Shown here one piece after another: positions 48,756 through 59,124 of a DNA stretch of 64,000 bases. A program made the position numbers and the translations under genes. The stretch is taken from NCBI GenBank assembly GCA_014898415.1, contig RCTD01000001.1:3286001-3350000 (forward strand). The letters are read 5' to 3'. Each line of letters begins with the position of its first letter. Position 1 is the first letter of the stretch. The stretch is from Stromatinia cepivora (taxonomy: Eukaryota; Ascomycota; Leotiomycetes; Helotiales; Sclerotiniaceae). The notes under the pieces are model-generated. The model was given only the letters and a program-made list of their open reading frames with translations. It made no database searches and had not been told where the DNA came from.

Positions 48756-51700
48756 TCATCTCCTAGCTCTCTTCGACCTATCCGACTGTGAATTAGGACC
48801 CGGCAAACTTCTCTTCACCCCCCTATTCACCCCAGTCACCTCCAACTCATCCTTAGGCATCATCAACTCATCATCTTCGGCCACCAACTCATCATCTTCG
48901 GCCACCAACCCATCCTCTTCGGTCACCAACTCATCCTCTTCAGCCACCAACTCGTCCTCTGGCTCCTCTGGCTCCCGAACATATTTCTGCTCATCAAACG
49001 TGACACTGGGTCTCGAAGCCGGTCTCCTCGTTACGAAACTAGATTTTCGTGGTTCAGCTGCATAGACCGCGCTTGCGGATACGGTTTCGATTACATCTCC
49101 TTGCTCTCTATCCGGTTCGACTTCATATTCATCGGCATCGTCCATATCAGGTGTCTTGCCAGGTTTGAATGTGGGATCTGCGGCTGCTTTAGCTTTGCTC
49201 GGGGCTCTTCTTTTCTTTGGTGCCGGTGCTGGTGCCGGGGGAGCTGCTCCAGTTGTATTAGTTTTTGATTTTTTGCGAGGTGGCTCAGCAGCAGCGGGTT
49301 CTGCACCCTCGTCTTCTTCTTCTTCTTCGTCTTTACCTTCACCTTCATCGGATACAAAATCCTCCCCTTCTTCCCCCTCTTCCTCCTCTTCCTCCTCTTC
49401 GGTCTCTGACTCCTCGTCGGTCTCTCCGGGCTCTTCTTCCATTTTAGCTTTCTTCTTTGCAGCATCTTCATCTCGTTTAGCTTTTCTCTTTGCGGCATCT
49501 TCTGCTTCTTGTTTGGCCTTCTTTGCCGCAAGTTCGTCTTCTTGTCGTTTAGCTTTCTTCTTCGCAGCATCCTCTGTTTGTTTAGCTTTCCTCTTTGTAG
49601 CATCCTCTGCTTGTTTAGCTTTCTTCTTTGCATCTTCTTCTTCTTGTTGCTTAGCTTTGCTCTTTACATTTTCTTCCTGTTGCCTAGCTTTCCTCTTTGC
49701 AGCATCTTCTTCCTGCTTAGCCTTCTTTGCCGCAAGATCTGCTTCTTGTTTAGCTTTCTTTGCCGCAAGATCTGCCTCTCTCTTAGCTTTCTTCTTAGCA
49801 TCATCTTCGGCCTTTTGAGCTTTCTTCTTCGCAAGATCATCAGCCTTCTTAGCCTTAGCAGTCTTGGCCGCTTCAGCTTTGGCTAGCCTTTCCGCATCTT
49901 TCAACGCCTTTGCGTCCCTTTTCTGTTGGGCAGCCTCTTCCTTTGCCTTCTCTTCATTTTCTAGCTTCTGCTTTTCTTCAGCTGCTTTTTGTCGTTTTTC
50001 TTCTGGTGTCATGGCCGCTAGAGTCTTGGCTTTGGCTCGAGTTACTCTTCCCGCGAGAGAAGGAATTTCCTCCGGTCCTCCCTCGGCGTCGGATTCAGGC
50101 TTGGCTTTAGGGGCGGGTTTGGCTTTAGGAGCGGGTTTGGCTTTAGGAACGGGTTTGGCTTTAGGAGCGGGTTTGGCCTTAGGAGCGGGCTTAGCTTTTG
50201 CCTTAGAGGCCGGTTGGGCTGCAGGAGGTGGTGCTGCGGCGGGAGGTGGTGCTACTTCTGTTTCTGTTTCTGCCTCGGTTCCAGGCTCATCTATTCCGGG
50301 CTCAGCTTCAGCTGCCCCTCCAGCGCCCCCTTGATCATCATCAGCAGCATCATCATCATCTCCTTTATCACCACCACCACCTCCACCACCACCTCCATCA
50401 CCACCCCCATCATCATCCTCATCATCTTTAGGTGGTGGTTTCGGTTTCTTAGCTTCTTCGGCCGCTTTTCTAGCAGCCTCCCTAGCAGCTTCTTCTGCAG
50501 CTTCTTGAGCTTCTCTAGCTGCGATATTCCTGGCCTTGGTTGCTTTAGCTTGATTGGCAATTCTAGTCTTGATACGTTTCAATCCAAGTTTAGGACCTTC
50601 GCCCGCCACTAAAAATTATGTGTCAGTTACGTATAATAATAGGAAAAATAAGTATGAAAGGAGTAACATACTTGCGTCATGTGCTGTCTGTAAATCAGCC
50701 ATCCTCTGCTGATTTCCCTCATTCTCTGCAATTGCTGCATCTCTCTGTAATTGAAGCGTAGCACCAGTTTCATTACATGTTGCAAGATCTGTTTCCAACT
50801 CATTGAGTCGGGCCTCGAGCTCGGTAATTTTGTCGGAATCATCTGGAGCACCGAGATTCACATCCGCATTTGCATCTCGAAGTCCCTTATTATCTCTTCG
50901 AAGATCTCGTATCTGTTGCTGGAACCCTTCTCGTTGTTTCTGAAGACTCTGTTGAGTTTTCTGGGCAACATTAAACTGGATTTGGAGATCTCGGATCTCT
51001 CCATCCCGTTTTCTAAGTAGTTCTCCTTGAGCTTTGATTCTGGCTATGTGTTCCTTGTTAATCTCTTCATTGGAATCGAATGATGCAACACTTTCATCTC
51101 TAAGTGCTTGATCGGCTGCAGCTTCCTCTAACTGCTTTTCATGTGTTTCTTCGGCTGTCTTTCTATCATCTGCTGCTTTCTTTTCCCTTGCCTTCTCCGC
51201 CTTATCCAACTCTTCTTCCAATGCTTCATTCTCGAGCTCAAGCTCAACTATTCTCTGTTCATCAAGTTTCTTACTTGCCGCCGCGGCAGTTCCCTCACCA
51301 GTCTTGGCAAGATGTTTATATCTTTCTAATTGTTTCCACTGATGTTGACCACGTCGATCAGAAGCATCGAGCTGTCCTTCCAGACTTGCAATCGTGATTT
51401 GATCATCCTCATGCCGTCTTTTACAATCCGCCAAATTCTTCCTCAAAGCTCTCAGCCCTTCTGGCGAGATACCATTCGCATTTAATCTCGCATCATCAAG
51501 TTTCGTCTGAAGCTCCGTTACTAGTTCTCCATGTCTCTTACTGCTATCGACAATTTGAGCACCCAATTCCGTGACGCGTTTATCCCGTTCCGCAAGATCG
51601 TCAATGGCTTTGGCAAGAGGGCCATCGGGATCAACATCATCTGGAGGATTCGCTCTCAATTCATCATTTGCAGCTTGTAAAGTAGCGATGGCTTCTTGAT

Positions 51701-53528
51701 ACTTTGCAATTTCTGTGCGTAACTTTGCAATCGTCTCGTTAAATTCTTGGGCGTCTTTGACGTTTACATCCTTGTACTTTTCCAACTCTTTTCTTAGAAG
51801 ATTCATCTCAATTTTATCGGCTCGTTTAGCTGGGTCATCTGGATCACCTTGATCCACATAGTCCTCCATAGCCTTTTTGGCGAGTAAATTATCTGTAAAA
51901 TGCGTCATGCCGATAATTCTCTCTCTAAGATCCTGAATTTCCTGTCGATCCCTGCTTGCATCACGATCATATTCAAGCATGGCCTTCAAACCTCTAATTT
52001 GCCCATCTTTATCAACAATCTGTTGTTGAAGGTCTTCTACGCTCTTCTTTGCAAGATAAACATCTTTTTCCAATTCCGCAATCTTCGCTACATAAACATT
52101 CACCTCTTTCTCTAGCCTGGCCCTTACTTCCTTCGAAATGCCAGCTCCGCTCTCTTTCAAGTCGGCCTCTAGCTTCATCACTGAGTCGTATTTTTTAATG
52201 GCCTCATCCCTTTGAGCTATCAATTCGTCCATTTTCTCCGATTCCCCATCTTGACTTTGTCGCAATGCTTTTGTAGCCGACCTAGCATCAGTTAATTTTT
52301 TTCGTAGAGTGGCAACGAGGGTATTTTTTGCATTCATAAGAATTTGGGTGCTGGCTAATTCATCTTGCAACTCTTGATTCATTTGTTTCCTCCTCTCGTC
52401 GTCTGGATGGAGTATAACGCTTCTCAAATTGTCTTCTAGCGTTTTGACCCTGGCTAAGGATTGCTCTGCGTTATCATGATAGCCTTCGAAATGTTTGCAC
52501 AATTCGTCAAAGATGGTGTTCGATAGATGAACACCTTCCGCTTCATCTTCTTGGGCCTCCACGGGCTTATGGCCTCTCGACAAGGCCTCGATATATTCGG
52601 TTTGTTGATCACATTGTTGTTTAAGTTCGTCTTGCTTTGCCCATGCTTTTCCCAATTCATTATCCAATCGATCGATCTCGGCTTTCTCCCTTGCACAATT
52701 TGAACCAGGTGGAGGGGCACCACGTGCATTGATAAGATCTCGCCTTTGTCTCTCCAACTTTTCAATCTCTTCAGTCTGTTCCTTCACTCTCTCCTGCAGT
52801 CCTCCGTTCTCTTCTATCGATTCTTGTCGAATGTTGGCGACAGCCCCGGACTTATTCATTGCTCTCTGTTGTGCTAAATTTGTCATCGCTACGATGCCTT
52901 GAACAAGATCACTGAATGGCTGAGGTGTACTATGATTGATCCTCAGATTAATGATAGGCTCCCCACCATCCGAATCATAATCAACTTCATTAGCTTCTAC
53001 TTGACTCTCTTCCTCTCCCATTGCTATACGAAGAACCCTAAGAGTGGTAGAGAGAGCAGCATGAAAATCCGCAACCGCCGTTTGAAAAATAGCAGGATCC
53101 ATTTTTTGATCCCCGCCCTCCTTTTGATTTGCAAAGTAGTACTGCGTGGCTCTTCGAAACTCCAAAAGATATTGCTCGGAACGATTTCGCAAACCCCGCC
53201 ACACACGACCTTTGGCTCGATATTGGAGAGTTTGCCTATGTGTTCTCAGGAGTAATTCTCTCATCTTAACACATTGGAGCCCGATGAAATCTATACCATT
53301 TTTATCGATTACTCCCTTATTCCGATCTATACCTTCCACGATAGGCCTATATAGTGCGGCCCATTCATCTCTTTTCATTTCCAATGTTGGTAGATGCCCT
53401 TGCGGTGTGCGGACGGGAGGGGCGAGCTCTTGTTCCCTACGTGCCCAATAGTCTTCCATGTCCAATCTTCTCAGCTGCTCCTCCTGCCAAAAGGCATAGT
53501 TTGGAGTTTTCGTTTCAACCAGAGCCAT
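48756..53528 (-). CDS. Giant coiled-coil protein with Lys/Ala-rich repetitive tail
   Basis: Two exons, 53528-50672 and 50608-48756, join across a 63-nt intron (GTATGT..TTAG) into 1,569 residues. The join reads HDAMAGEGPK. The N-terminal 210 residues are globular-looking and aromatic-rich (NYAFWQEEQLRRLDMEDYWA). Residues about 225-950 are near-continuous coiled coil (long Glu/Lys/Gln/Leu heptads). After the intron the protein becomes extremely biased: an Ala/Glu helix, a poly-Gly/Asp run, KAKPAP repeats, then some 200 residues of KKAKQEEDAAKRK-like repeats, an acidic block and a nine-residue EDELVAE-type repeat. Basic clusters (PPRKKSKT, KKRRAPSK, SKRARR) suggest nuclear location. No catalytic motif was seen. 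It may organise a chromatin or nuclear scaffold (inference). The two halves could be read as separate genes, but the phase-correct intron argues for one. Confidence 0.75.
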
Positions 53529-54335
53529 TTTGGAGAGATGTCAGCTTGAAAGCTGAATATATGTACGAATGGTTGTTTCTTGTGATGGTTTGTTTAATTG
53601 ATTGATAACTATACCAGCGGTCTCCTGAACATACCAATTATTTACAAAATTCTAGATGCTACTTATTAAATTGAACTTTTTTCTTTGTGGTTATCAAGTT
53701 CTAACGCCCTGATGGAGTGGAAATTTGATAGGACTCTGAAATCTTTGTTTGTCTTTGTCATATCGAGGTCTCTTTGAGCACCAAACACATTATTCTCTAA
53801 GAAACACAATTGATCTTTAGAATAAAACCGTTCTTGGAATTGAATAGTATAGGAGTTTGAGAAGAATGAAAGGAATTGGGATAAGGAGGGCTTTCAAGTT
53901 GATGAAAACGGCAAAAGAGGAAGAGTTTTGATATTGGTGAATGGCCATGGTATAGAGACATGAATTAGTCGTCAATGAAATTGTATAGCTAACTGGGTCA
54001 AGGTCAATGTAGTCCACATAAATACATAACTTTGCAAAATGGCCCAGAGAATACTCATAATGTCAAATTGCTCCTACCTAATGTCGGTGCGGTTTGGAAA
54101 TCATCCCTTTGATATTTAATATGACCATCATATCGTGAAGCCGGAAAGGAGATCAATCACCCGAGTTTGAAGCTATTGGGGGTTATTCGTCCATACTAGA
54201 TGCGAGACCAAACAGTAAACATTGTTAGTATTCTTGAATAATTCTACCGCCATGGTCCTTCACTCTTGTAAGCCTCATGATTACCTAATCCAAGTTGAAA
54301 GTCATGACAACAACCTGCGCCATTACGCACCATTT
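53529..54335. other. Intergenic region (0.8 kb)
   Basis: Upstream region of the coiled-coil gene and 3' flank of the GT8 gene. Both neighbours are on the minus strand. The frame at 53817-54017 (minus) has no domain. Nothing is supported. Confidence 0.55.
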
Positions 54336-55487
54336 CTATACCAATCGTTCAACTCCCACCTCGCCCTTCAGACCCTTAAACTCTTTATCCCCAATCAAAA
54401 CCCTCTGCTGCAGCTCAAACCCCACACCACAAACCTCTTTCCTCCTCCTCGCAAACATCCCATACAAACCCAACCAAATCGACCTATCTCTACAATCCGT
54501 CGCTCCAAACCATTCATTCGCCCGACAATTCGGCATATATTTATTCAATTCCTCTTTCGTCGCTCTGATCCACGGCTTCGGGATGGGCCAATCGGAAAAA
54601 TGCACATACTTTGCTTCTGCCAATATCTTACCCGGATCCCAGATTTCTTTCGCATTACCCAGAAATTCTTTATGTGATTTGCGACGGAATTCGCCCGAGA
54701 GAAGATGGTATGGCCGTGATGGTATGGCTAGAATGTGTGGTGCGAATAGGGTATTCAGAATATCCATGTCATATTCAGTCGGTCCCGCATGTTGCACAGC
54801 CGATTCGACTTGTTGAAATAGGTTGCTCGAGGGATGTAATAGTAATAATTGAGAGGAATATGCCCAATTTGTTGGTGAACCGAAATAAGTATATGGCATA
54901 GCGACCGGAGCCGAAGGGAGAAGAAACAATTCGTCCATATTCTGAATATAAAACGCATCGGTATCGAGATGTAAAACTCGCTCGTATTGTGTGAGGTTGA
55001 ACGCGAGAAGTTTGGTATATGAATCTGTCCATGTGGATCGTTCCGTGTGATTCTGATGTAAAACTTCTACCGGTTGAAGTTTAACGTAATAATCCGTTTG
55101 CGCTTGTTTTAATAATCGGGTAATGGGTGTGAGAGGTTTGGAAGGGAGAGTATCATCGGTTTCTCCGAGTATCCAATGCGAAGGATATAACATTAGTCGT
55201 TGAGCACGACTACCGATTGTCTCGACCTGAGACCAGAGCATGAGAGCGCTACAGAGATATTCTGGTGAGGTGACATATTGAACATATGCGAATTTAAACC
55301 AGTCAATTGCAGGATCATCAACCGTTGTTATCGGTCCCAGCATTAGTGGAAATGGCTTCGGATCATGGTTATGAAGAAGGACAAATCTGACAACCAAAAA
55401 TATGAGGAAGAATATTAATGATACCTGAACCGTAGTCGTAGATATCAAGACCCGCAATCGGCGAGTATAGAATCGAAAGCCTGCCAT
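54336..55487 (-). CDS. Glycosyltransferase family 8-like type II membrane protein (Gnt1 group)
   Basis: One exon, 383 residues. The protein has a basic N-terminus followed by a single membrane segment (about 17-38), i.e. Golgi type II topology. The lumenal domain has the nucleotide-sugar and metal-binding D-x-D at 175-177 (RVLHLDTDAFY). It continues with MPYTYFGSPTNWAYSSQLLL and DMDILNTLF, a layout shared with GT8 and yeast Gnt1, an N-acetylglucosaminyltransferase. KYVHFSDWPIPKPW near the C-terminus corresponds to the His-containing metal-ligand region of the fold. Several Asn-x-Ser/Thr sites occur (NHT, NLT). The donor sugar is not determined by sequence. The start at MAGFRFYTRR gives the expected short cytosolic tail. 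Confidence 0.88.
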   Translation of the reverse strand: MAGFRFYTRRLRVLISTTTVQVSLIFFLIFLVVRFVLLHNHDPKPFPLMLGPITTVDDPAIDWFKFAYVQYVTSPEYLCSALMLWSQVETIGSRAQRLMLYPSHWILGETDDTLPSKPLTPITRLLKQAQTDYYVKLQPVEVLHQNHTERSTWTDSYTKLLAFNLTQYERVLHLDTDAFYIQNMDELFLLPSAPVAMPYTYFGSPTNWAYSSQLLLLHPSSNLFQQVESAVQHAGPTEYDMDILNTLFAPHILAIPSRPYHLLSGEFRRKSHKEFLGNAKEIWDPGKILAEAKYVHFSDWPIPKPWIRATKEELNKYMPNCRANEWFGATDCRDRSIWLGLYGMFARRRKEVCGVGFELQQRVLIGDKEFKGLKGEVGVERLV

Positions 55488-56024
55488 ACAGACATTTGAA
55501 TAGTATGAGAAGAGGACAACAACATCTTCATTCTTGATATTTTTGTATTTTTGTATTATTTGTTCTCACTCGGCATTCTTGATTGATACAGGAGTCATCC
55601 CGTACATACCAAGACGGATATAACGGAGGAGAGTCTCACCGCTTTTGATCTTTCAAGGATAAATCTATATGGGCAGAATGATCAGGCGGGGTATATAATA
55701 TAAATGATGATTGATCATTTTCATTTCCTCGCTGCGGTCAAGCTGGATATTATTTCAGTCCTTTCGCTTATTCTGATTATCTCATTTTCAACTAATCAAT
55801 TATAATGGGGGCAAACCCCCATTATATCGCTGCGCTCGAGTTTTCCTGGAGTTGCTCTCGCGATCGGAACATTATCCGCAAGACAAAGTTGGCGGCAGAA
55901 CAAAAGCGGTAAAGAGACCACGGAGAGTTCTTAAGTCTATGGTGGCATCTTTCCAACGATAGTCCCCCTCAATCTCTGTTTCAAAAATGCAATACTTAAA
56001 ATCAGATTGGCGGCGATATGGACC
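55488..56024. other. Intergenic region with a perfect hairpin
   Basis: Upstream region of the GT8 gene. It has AT-rich stretches and a perfect 11-bp inverted repeat at 55801-55826, listed separately. Nothing else is supported. Confidence 0.55.
55801..55826. repeat. Perfect 11-bp inverted repeat
   Basis: Arms TATAATGGGGG and CCCCCATTATA flank a 4-base loop, CAAA. The arms pair perfectly. No T-tract follows, and terminators of this kind are not used by RNA polymerase II, so its role is unknown. Confidence 0.85.
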
Positions 56025-56272
56025 TTTGATTTGGCAAGTCTTCCATCAGAGCTTCACGTACATGGAATTGCAAAACGCCGTCCTTGATAAGAGCTCTTCG
56101 AGGGAATCGTATGTTCTACCATGAGGCTTTGAACATCTTCTATTGTAAGGCAACATTTGCACTCACAATCAAAAATGCAAATCGTGCTATGGCTCGATTG
56201 TTACCCGCATTGCTAAGAACAATTCGTTCAATAAGATTAGAGCTTAAGTGTGCAAACCACTGTTGCTTTTAA

Positions 56273-57900
56273 AAAATTTGTTTTTGTACGCTTTCATTTT
56301 TTTTTTCTTTTTTTTTTATAAATAATTACAGATTCATCTAACTTTAATCCTGTCCTTCCAAATGCACTATTCAACATTAATTTAGAGGTAGATTTATTTA
56401 TATTTGTATCTTTACTTAATCCTGATTTGATATCATAGTATTTATCCACGAAAAAAAAAAGCAATAACTACACATTTTTCCCCCACAATAACTCAATTTA
56501 ATTGAGATTCATTAAACAGTTTTTACTGTTAAATGTTATCACAAGCTATAGTAGATCGGATAATATTGTTTATTGTTTCATGTGGTATCTTATCAAGAAT
56601 AACTTATAAAGTTCACTTGAAGCGAAATTTACTGAATAACAAAAGAACTCTTTTCTTTTGAGATCATTTACGTGATTTTTACAAATTAGAGAAATAAGAT
56701 CGAAAAAGGAATGTATTTTTCTCAATAATAATAAGTCTCTGCTATGTAACGTTATTTGAAATACAATGGACCCAAGTTTCTAGGTACAATTTTAACTCTT
56801 AACATTCGACTATTCAAAGCGATAAGAATGTTAGAAGAATCGGGGAAAATAATATATTCTGTAGATACAGACTCCATACATATATTTTGCCGGAATTACA
56901 GTTAAATTTAGATTGAAAACTTTATTTTTGATCATTTTAAACGCTTTCTTGAATAAAGTATAATTTAAAAGCTTCAAATAAATTTGTATGTACTTTTTGC
57001 CTTAACTGGATTTTTCTATAACTTTAACAGATAGAAAAAAAAAGGAAATATTACAAGTAAAAGAATACAAACTTTTTTTCGTCTTGAATTAAGACAAACT
57101 TATCATCGTCAATAGATATTATTAAGTCTGTTTGTGTGTTAATAAAAGATTAAGTCATTAAACTTGACAAGTAATAAACATAATTATATAAAAAGTGTAA
57201 TTTAAACTAATTATATAACTAAAAACATTAGAAAAGTCTTTTCAAATTAATGTTTTTATTCCATTTCGTTTTCACTAATCTTCATTGATGAATTAACGTT
57301 TAGAATAAAATTAGCTTTTTTAGTAATATATGCAAACAAAGATTTTATACTTAATTTCCATGATAACATAATTAACGATCTTATAAACCAAGGATTTAGA
57401 ATTAACGAGAGACATCAAAACGACAAATAACAAACTTTAAAATAGTTTTCATATTTATTTTTAAAAAATTCTTGAACTGTTTAAGCCGTAAAAGAAAGAT
57501 ATTAAAAGATGGTGAACGTTTAGAATAAAATTAGCTTTTTTAGTTAGATTCTAACATATCTGTAATACATTTTTTTAACATACAAAAAAAAGGCAAAAAT
57601 AGATCCCAGAATCAGGTGGTAAGAAGAAAGACGTACTAATAGATTGATCGTCCCTAATCCCCTTTTTTTGCCTTTTTTTTTGTTTATTTATAGTTTCAAA
57701 AGTTATAGTTTTTCTAGCTTCGAATTTAGGGCTTTCCTTAAACTTCACTATTTGCAGGAAGATCCTGAAATTTTTGGATTTTCAAGCTATTTTAAGTTTT
57801 AAGGAAAAAGGTTTTATTTTTTTTTTCTTTCTTTATCCGTATTGGCGAGAATAAAAAACTAAGGAAAACAAAGCTCCGCCTCAAACGTTTCAAAACATTG
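56273..57900. mobile_element. AT-rich inserted block, possible mutated transposon remnant
   Basis: About 1.6 kb of markedly AT-rich sequence with long A and T runs lies between two gene-like flanks. No frame above 60 codons was seen. RIP (C-to-T mutation of repeats in ascomycetes) could produce such composition. No terminal inverted repeats or target-site duplication could be fixed by eye, so the identity as a transposon is inference. Confidence 0.35.
57295..57544. repeat. 30-bp direct repeat pair in AT-rich block
   Basis: An identical 30-bp word beginning AACGTTTAGAATAAAATTAG occurs at 57295-57324 and 57515-57544, 220 bases apart. Bases on each side differ, so the copies are exactly bounded. 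Confidence 0.85.
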
Positions 57901-58559
57901 ATCTTGATACCAGAGAAATGAGACGAATAGAGGTTATTGAATTTGTCAAGAAGTGTATTGTTGAATTTGAGCTACGCACTTTGATTCTTCATGTCAACCG
58001 GGGAATTGCTTGTGAGCCACCTCTTCTTGTCAGTGTTTACCACAATTTCAAAACTAGACTGGTGCACGATACAACCATGGGAAATTTATATCTGAAAACC
58101 ACTTCTCAGTTCCAATACCTATTATCAATTTATCAACCAATATACGTTGGGTTCAGATATCTTCACACGAATATGCTTTGAGTTATCAATGGACAACAAC
58201 AGGCCACAGCCTTACATGGAAAGATAAAGTTTGTATTCAAAGCATCCCTCGGCCAAAAGGCACGATTCCCGCATTGGCCATGATGAGCATTTTGACTAGA
58301 ACCCATCAATTGAAGATGCTGGCGTATGGAAATACTTATTGCTTAGGTCTTAATCCTCGCTTTTGGTATGGCTTTTGCACCCATGCTATCTGCGCTTGTA
58401 CTACGATTTAATCTTCAGCACTTCATGAGGCTAGTCCGAGTGCTGAGCTATTGCCGCTGTAAGCAGGAAATGGAGCAGGTTTATAAACATGCAAGTCTGA
58501 TGATACCGGATAAAACAATCGAAGTCGATCCCGAACAATCTTCTGTGAGTCCACAATGA

Positions 58560-59124
58560 AACGCCATGTCATGGTTTTGAGTCACAACATACATACATAC
58601 CATTAACCTCTCCAGCTATTGGTTAAATATTATGAAATCCGGAAAAATCTGGAAATCGCATACTTTACACCAATCCGAACTCCACCTCCCTACTGCAGAA
58701 CAAACCTTCTTTAAATCACCGATCCGTCTTCAACTTCACTCAAGAAATGTATGCAACAACATGCCCGCACAGCACATCTACCACGACAGCTAGAAGTTCT
58801 AGAGATAGAAACTAGGGGCTAGTGAGGATGGTGTAGTATTTCTTTTTGTGCTTCAGTAATGTGTGAGTTATTATGAAATTAGAAGGGTTGTAACTCAATA
58901 CAGGGGAATCGAAGAGAAGCGGAGAAAATCCAAGCTTTTCGTTCTTTCCATTACTATCCATGTACAACACGAAAATAACAACACAATCATTGGCGAATGA
59001 CTGGTTCACTGGAAAAACTTCTCACGTATTAGACTGGAGGCCCATGCTCCCTTCCATCTAACTCATGCTACATGTAACAATAGCAGCACCAGAAAAGAGG
59101 AAGATGTTCTTCGAATTATGCTTC
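58560..59124. other. Intergenic region (0.6 kb)
   Basis: Between the relic's stop at 58559 and the end of the minus-strand receptor gene at 59125, so it should include the latter's 3' UTR. The minus-strand frame at 58812-59009 has no feature of note. Confidence 0.55.

Larger units (their letters stand above)
56025..58559 (+). pseudogene. 2EXR/F-box-like gene relic split by AT-rich DNA
   Basis: The 5' piece reads FDLASLPSELHVH (56025 onward), the opening of fungal 2EXR/F-box-like proteins (LPxELRxxIY). After a frameshift it continues with GNRMFYHEALNIFYCKATFA and LLPALLRTIRSIRLELK, again typical of that group. It then hits about 1.6 kb of very AT-rich DNA (56273-57900) full of stops. Protein-like sequence resumes at 57918 with VIEFVKKCIVEFELRTLILH and DTTMGNLYLKTTSQFQYLLS. 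After further frame changes it ends with FMRLVRVLSYCRCKQEMEQV and a stop at 58559. The two flanks plausibly belong to one ancestral gene. The family is large, fast-evolving and functionally obscure in fungi. It is certainly not expressed as one intact protein. Confidence 0.55.

Noticed and set aside
49156..50612. Long plus-strand frames rich in Ser/Phe/Leu and Ala
   Set aside because: They are mirror images of the Lys/Ala/Glu-rich repeats on the minus strand; the repeat composition keeps all frames free of stops.
50609..50671. Two separate genes instead of one for the coiled-coil protein
   Set aside because: A consensus donor and acceptor with matching phase join the two halves, and the second half has no ATG of its own at the boundary.
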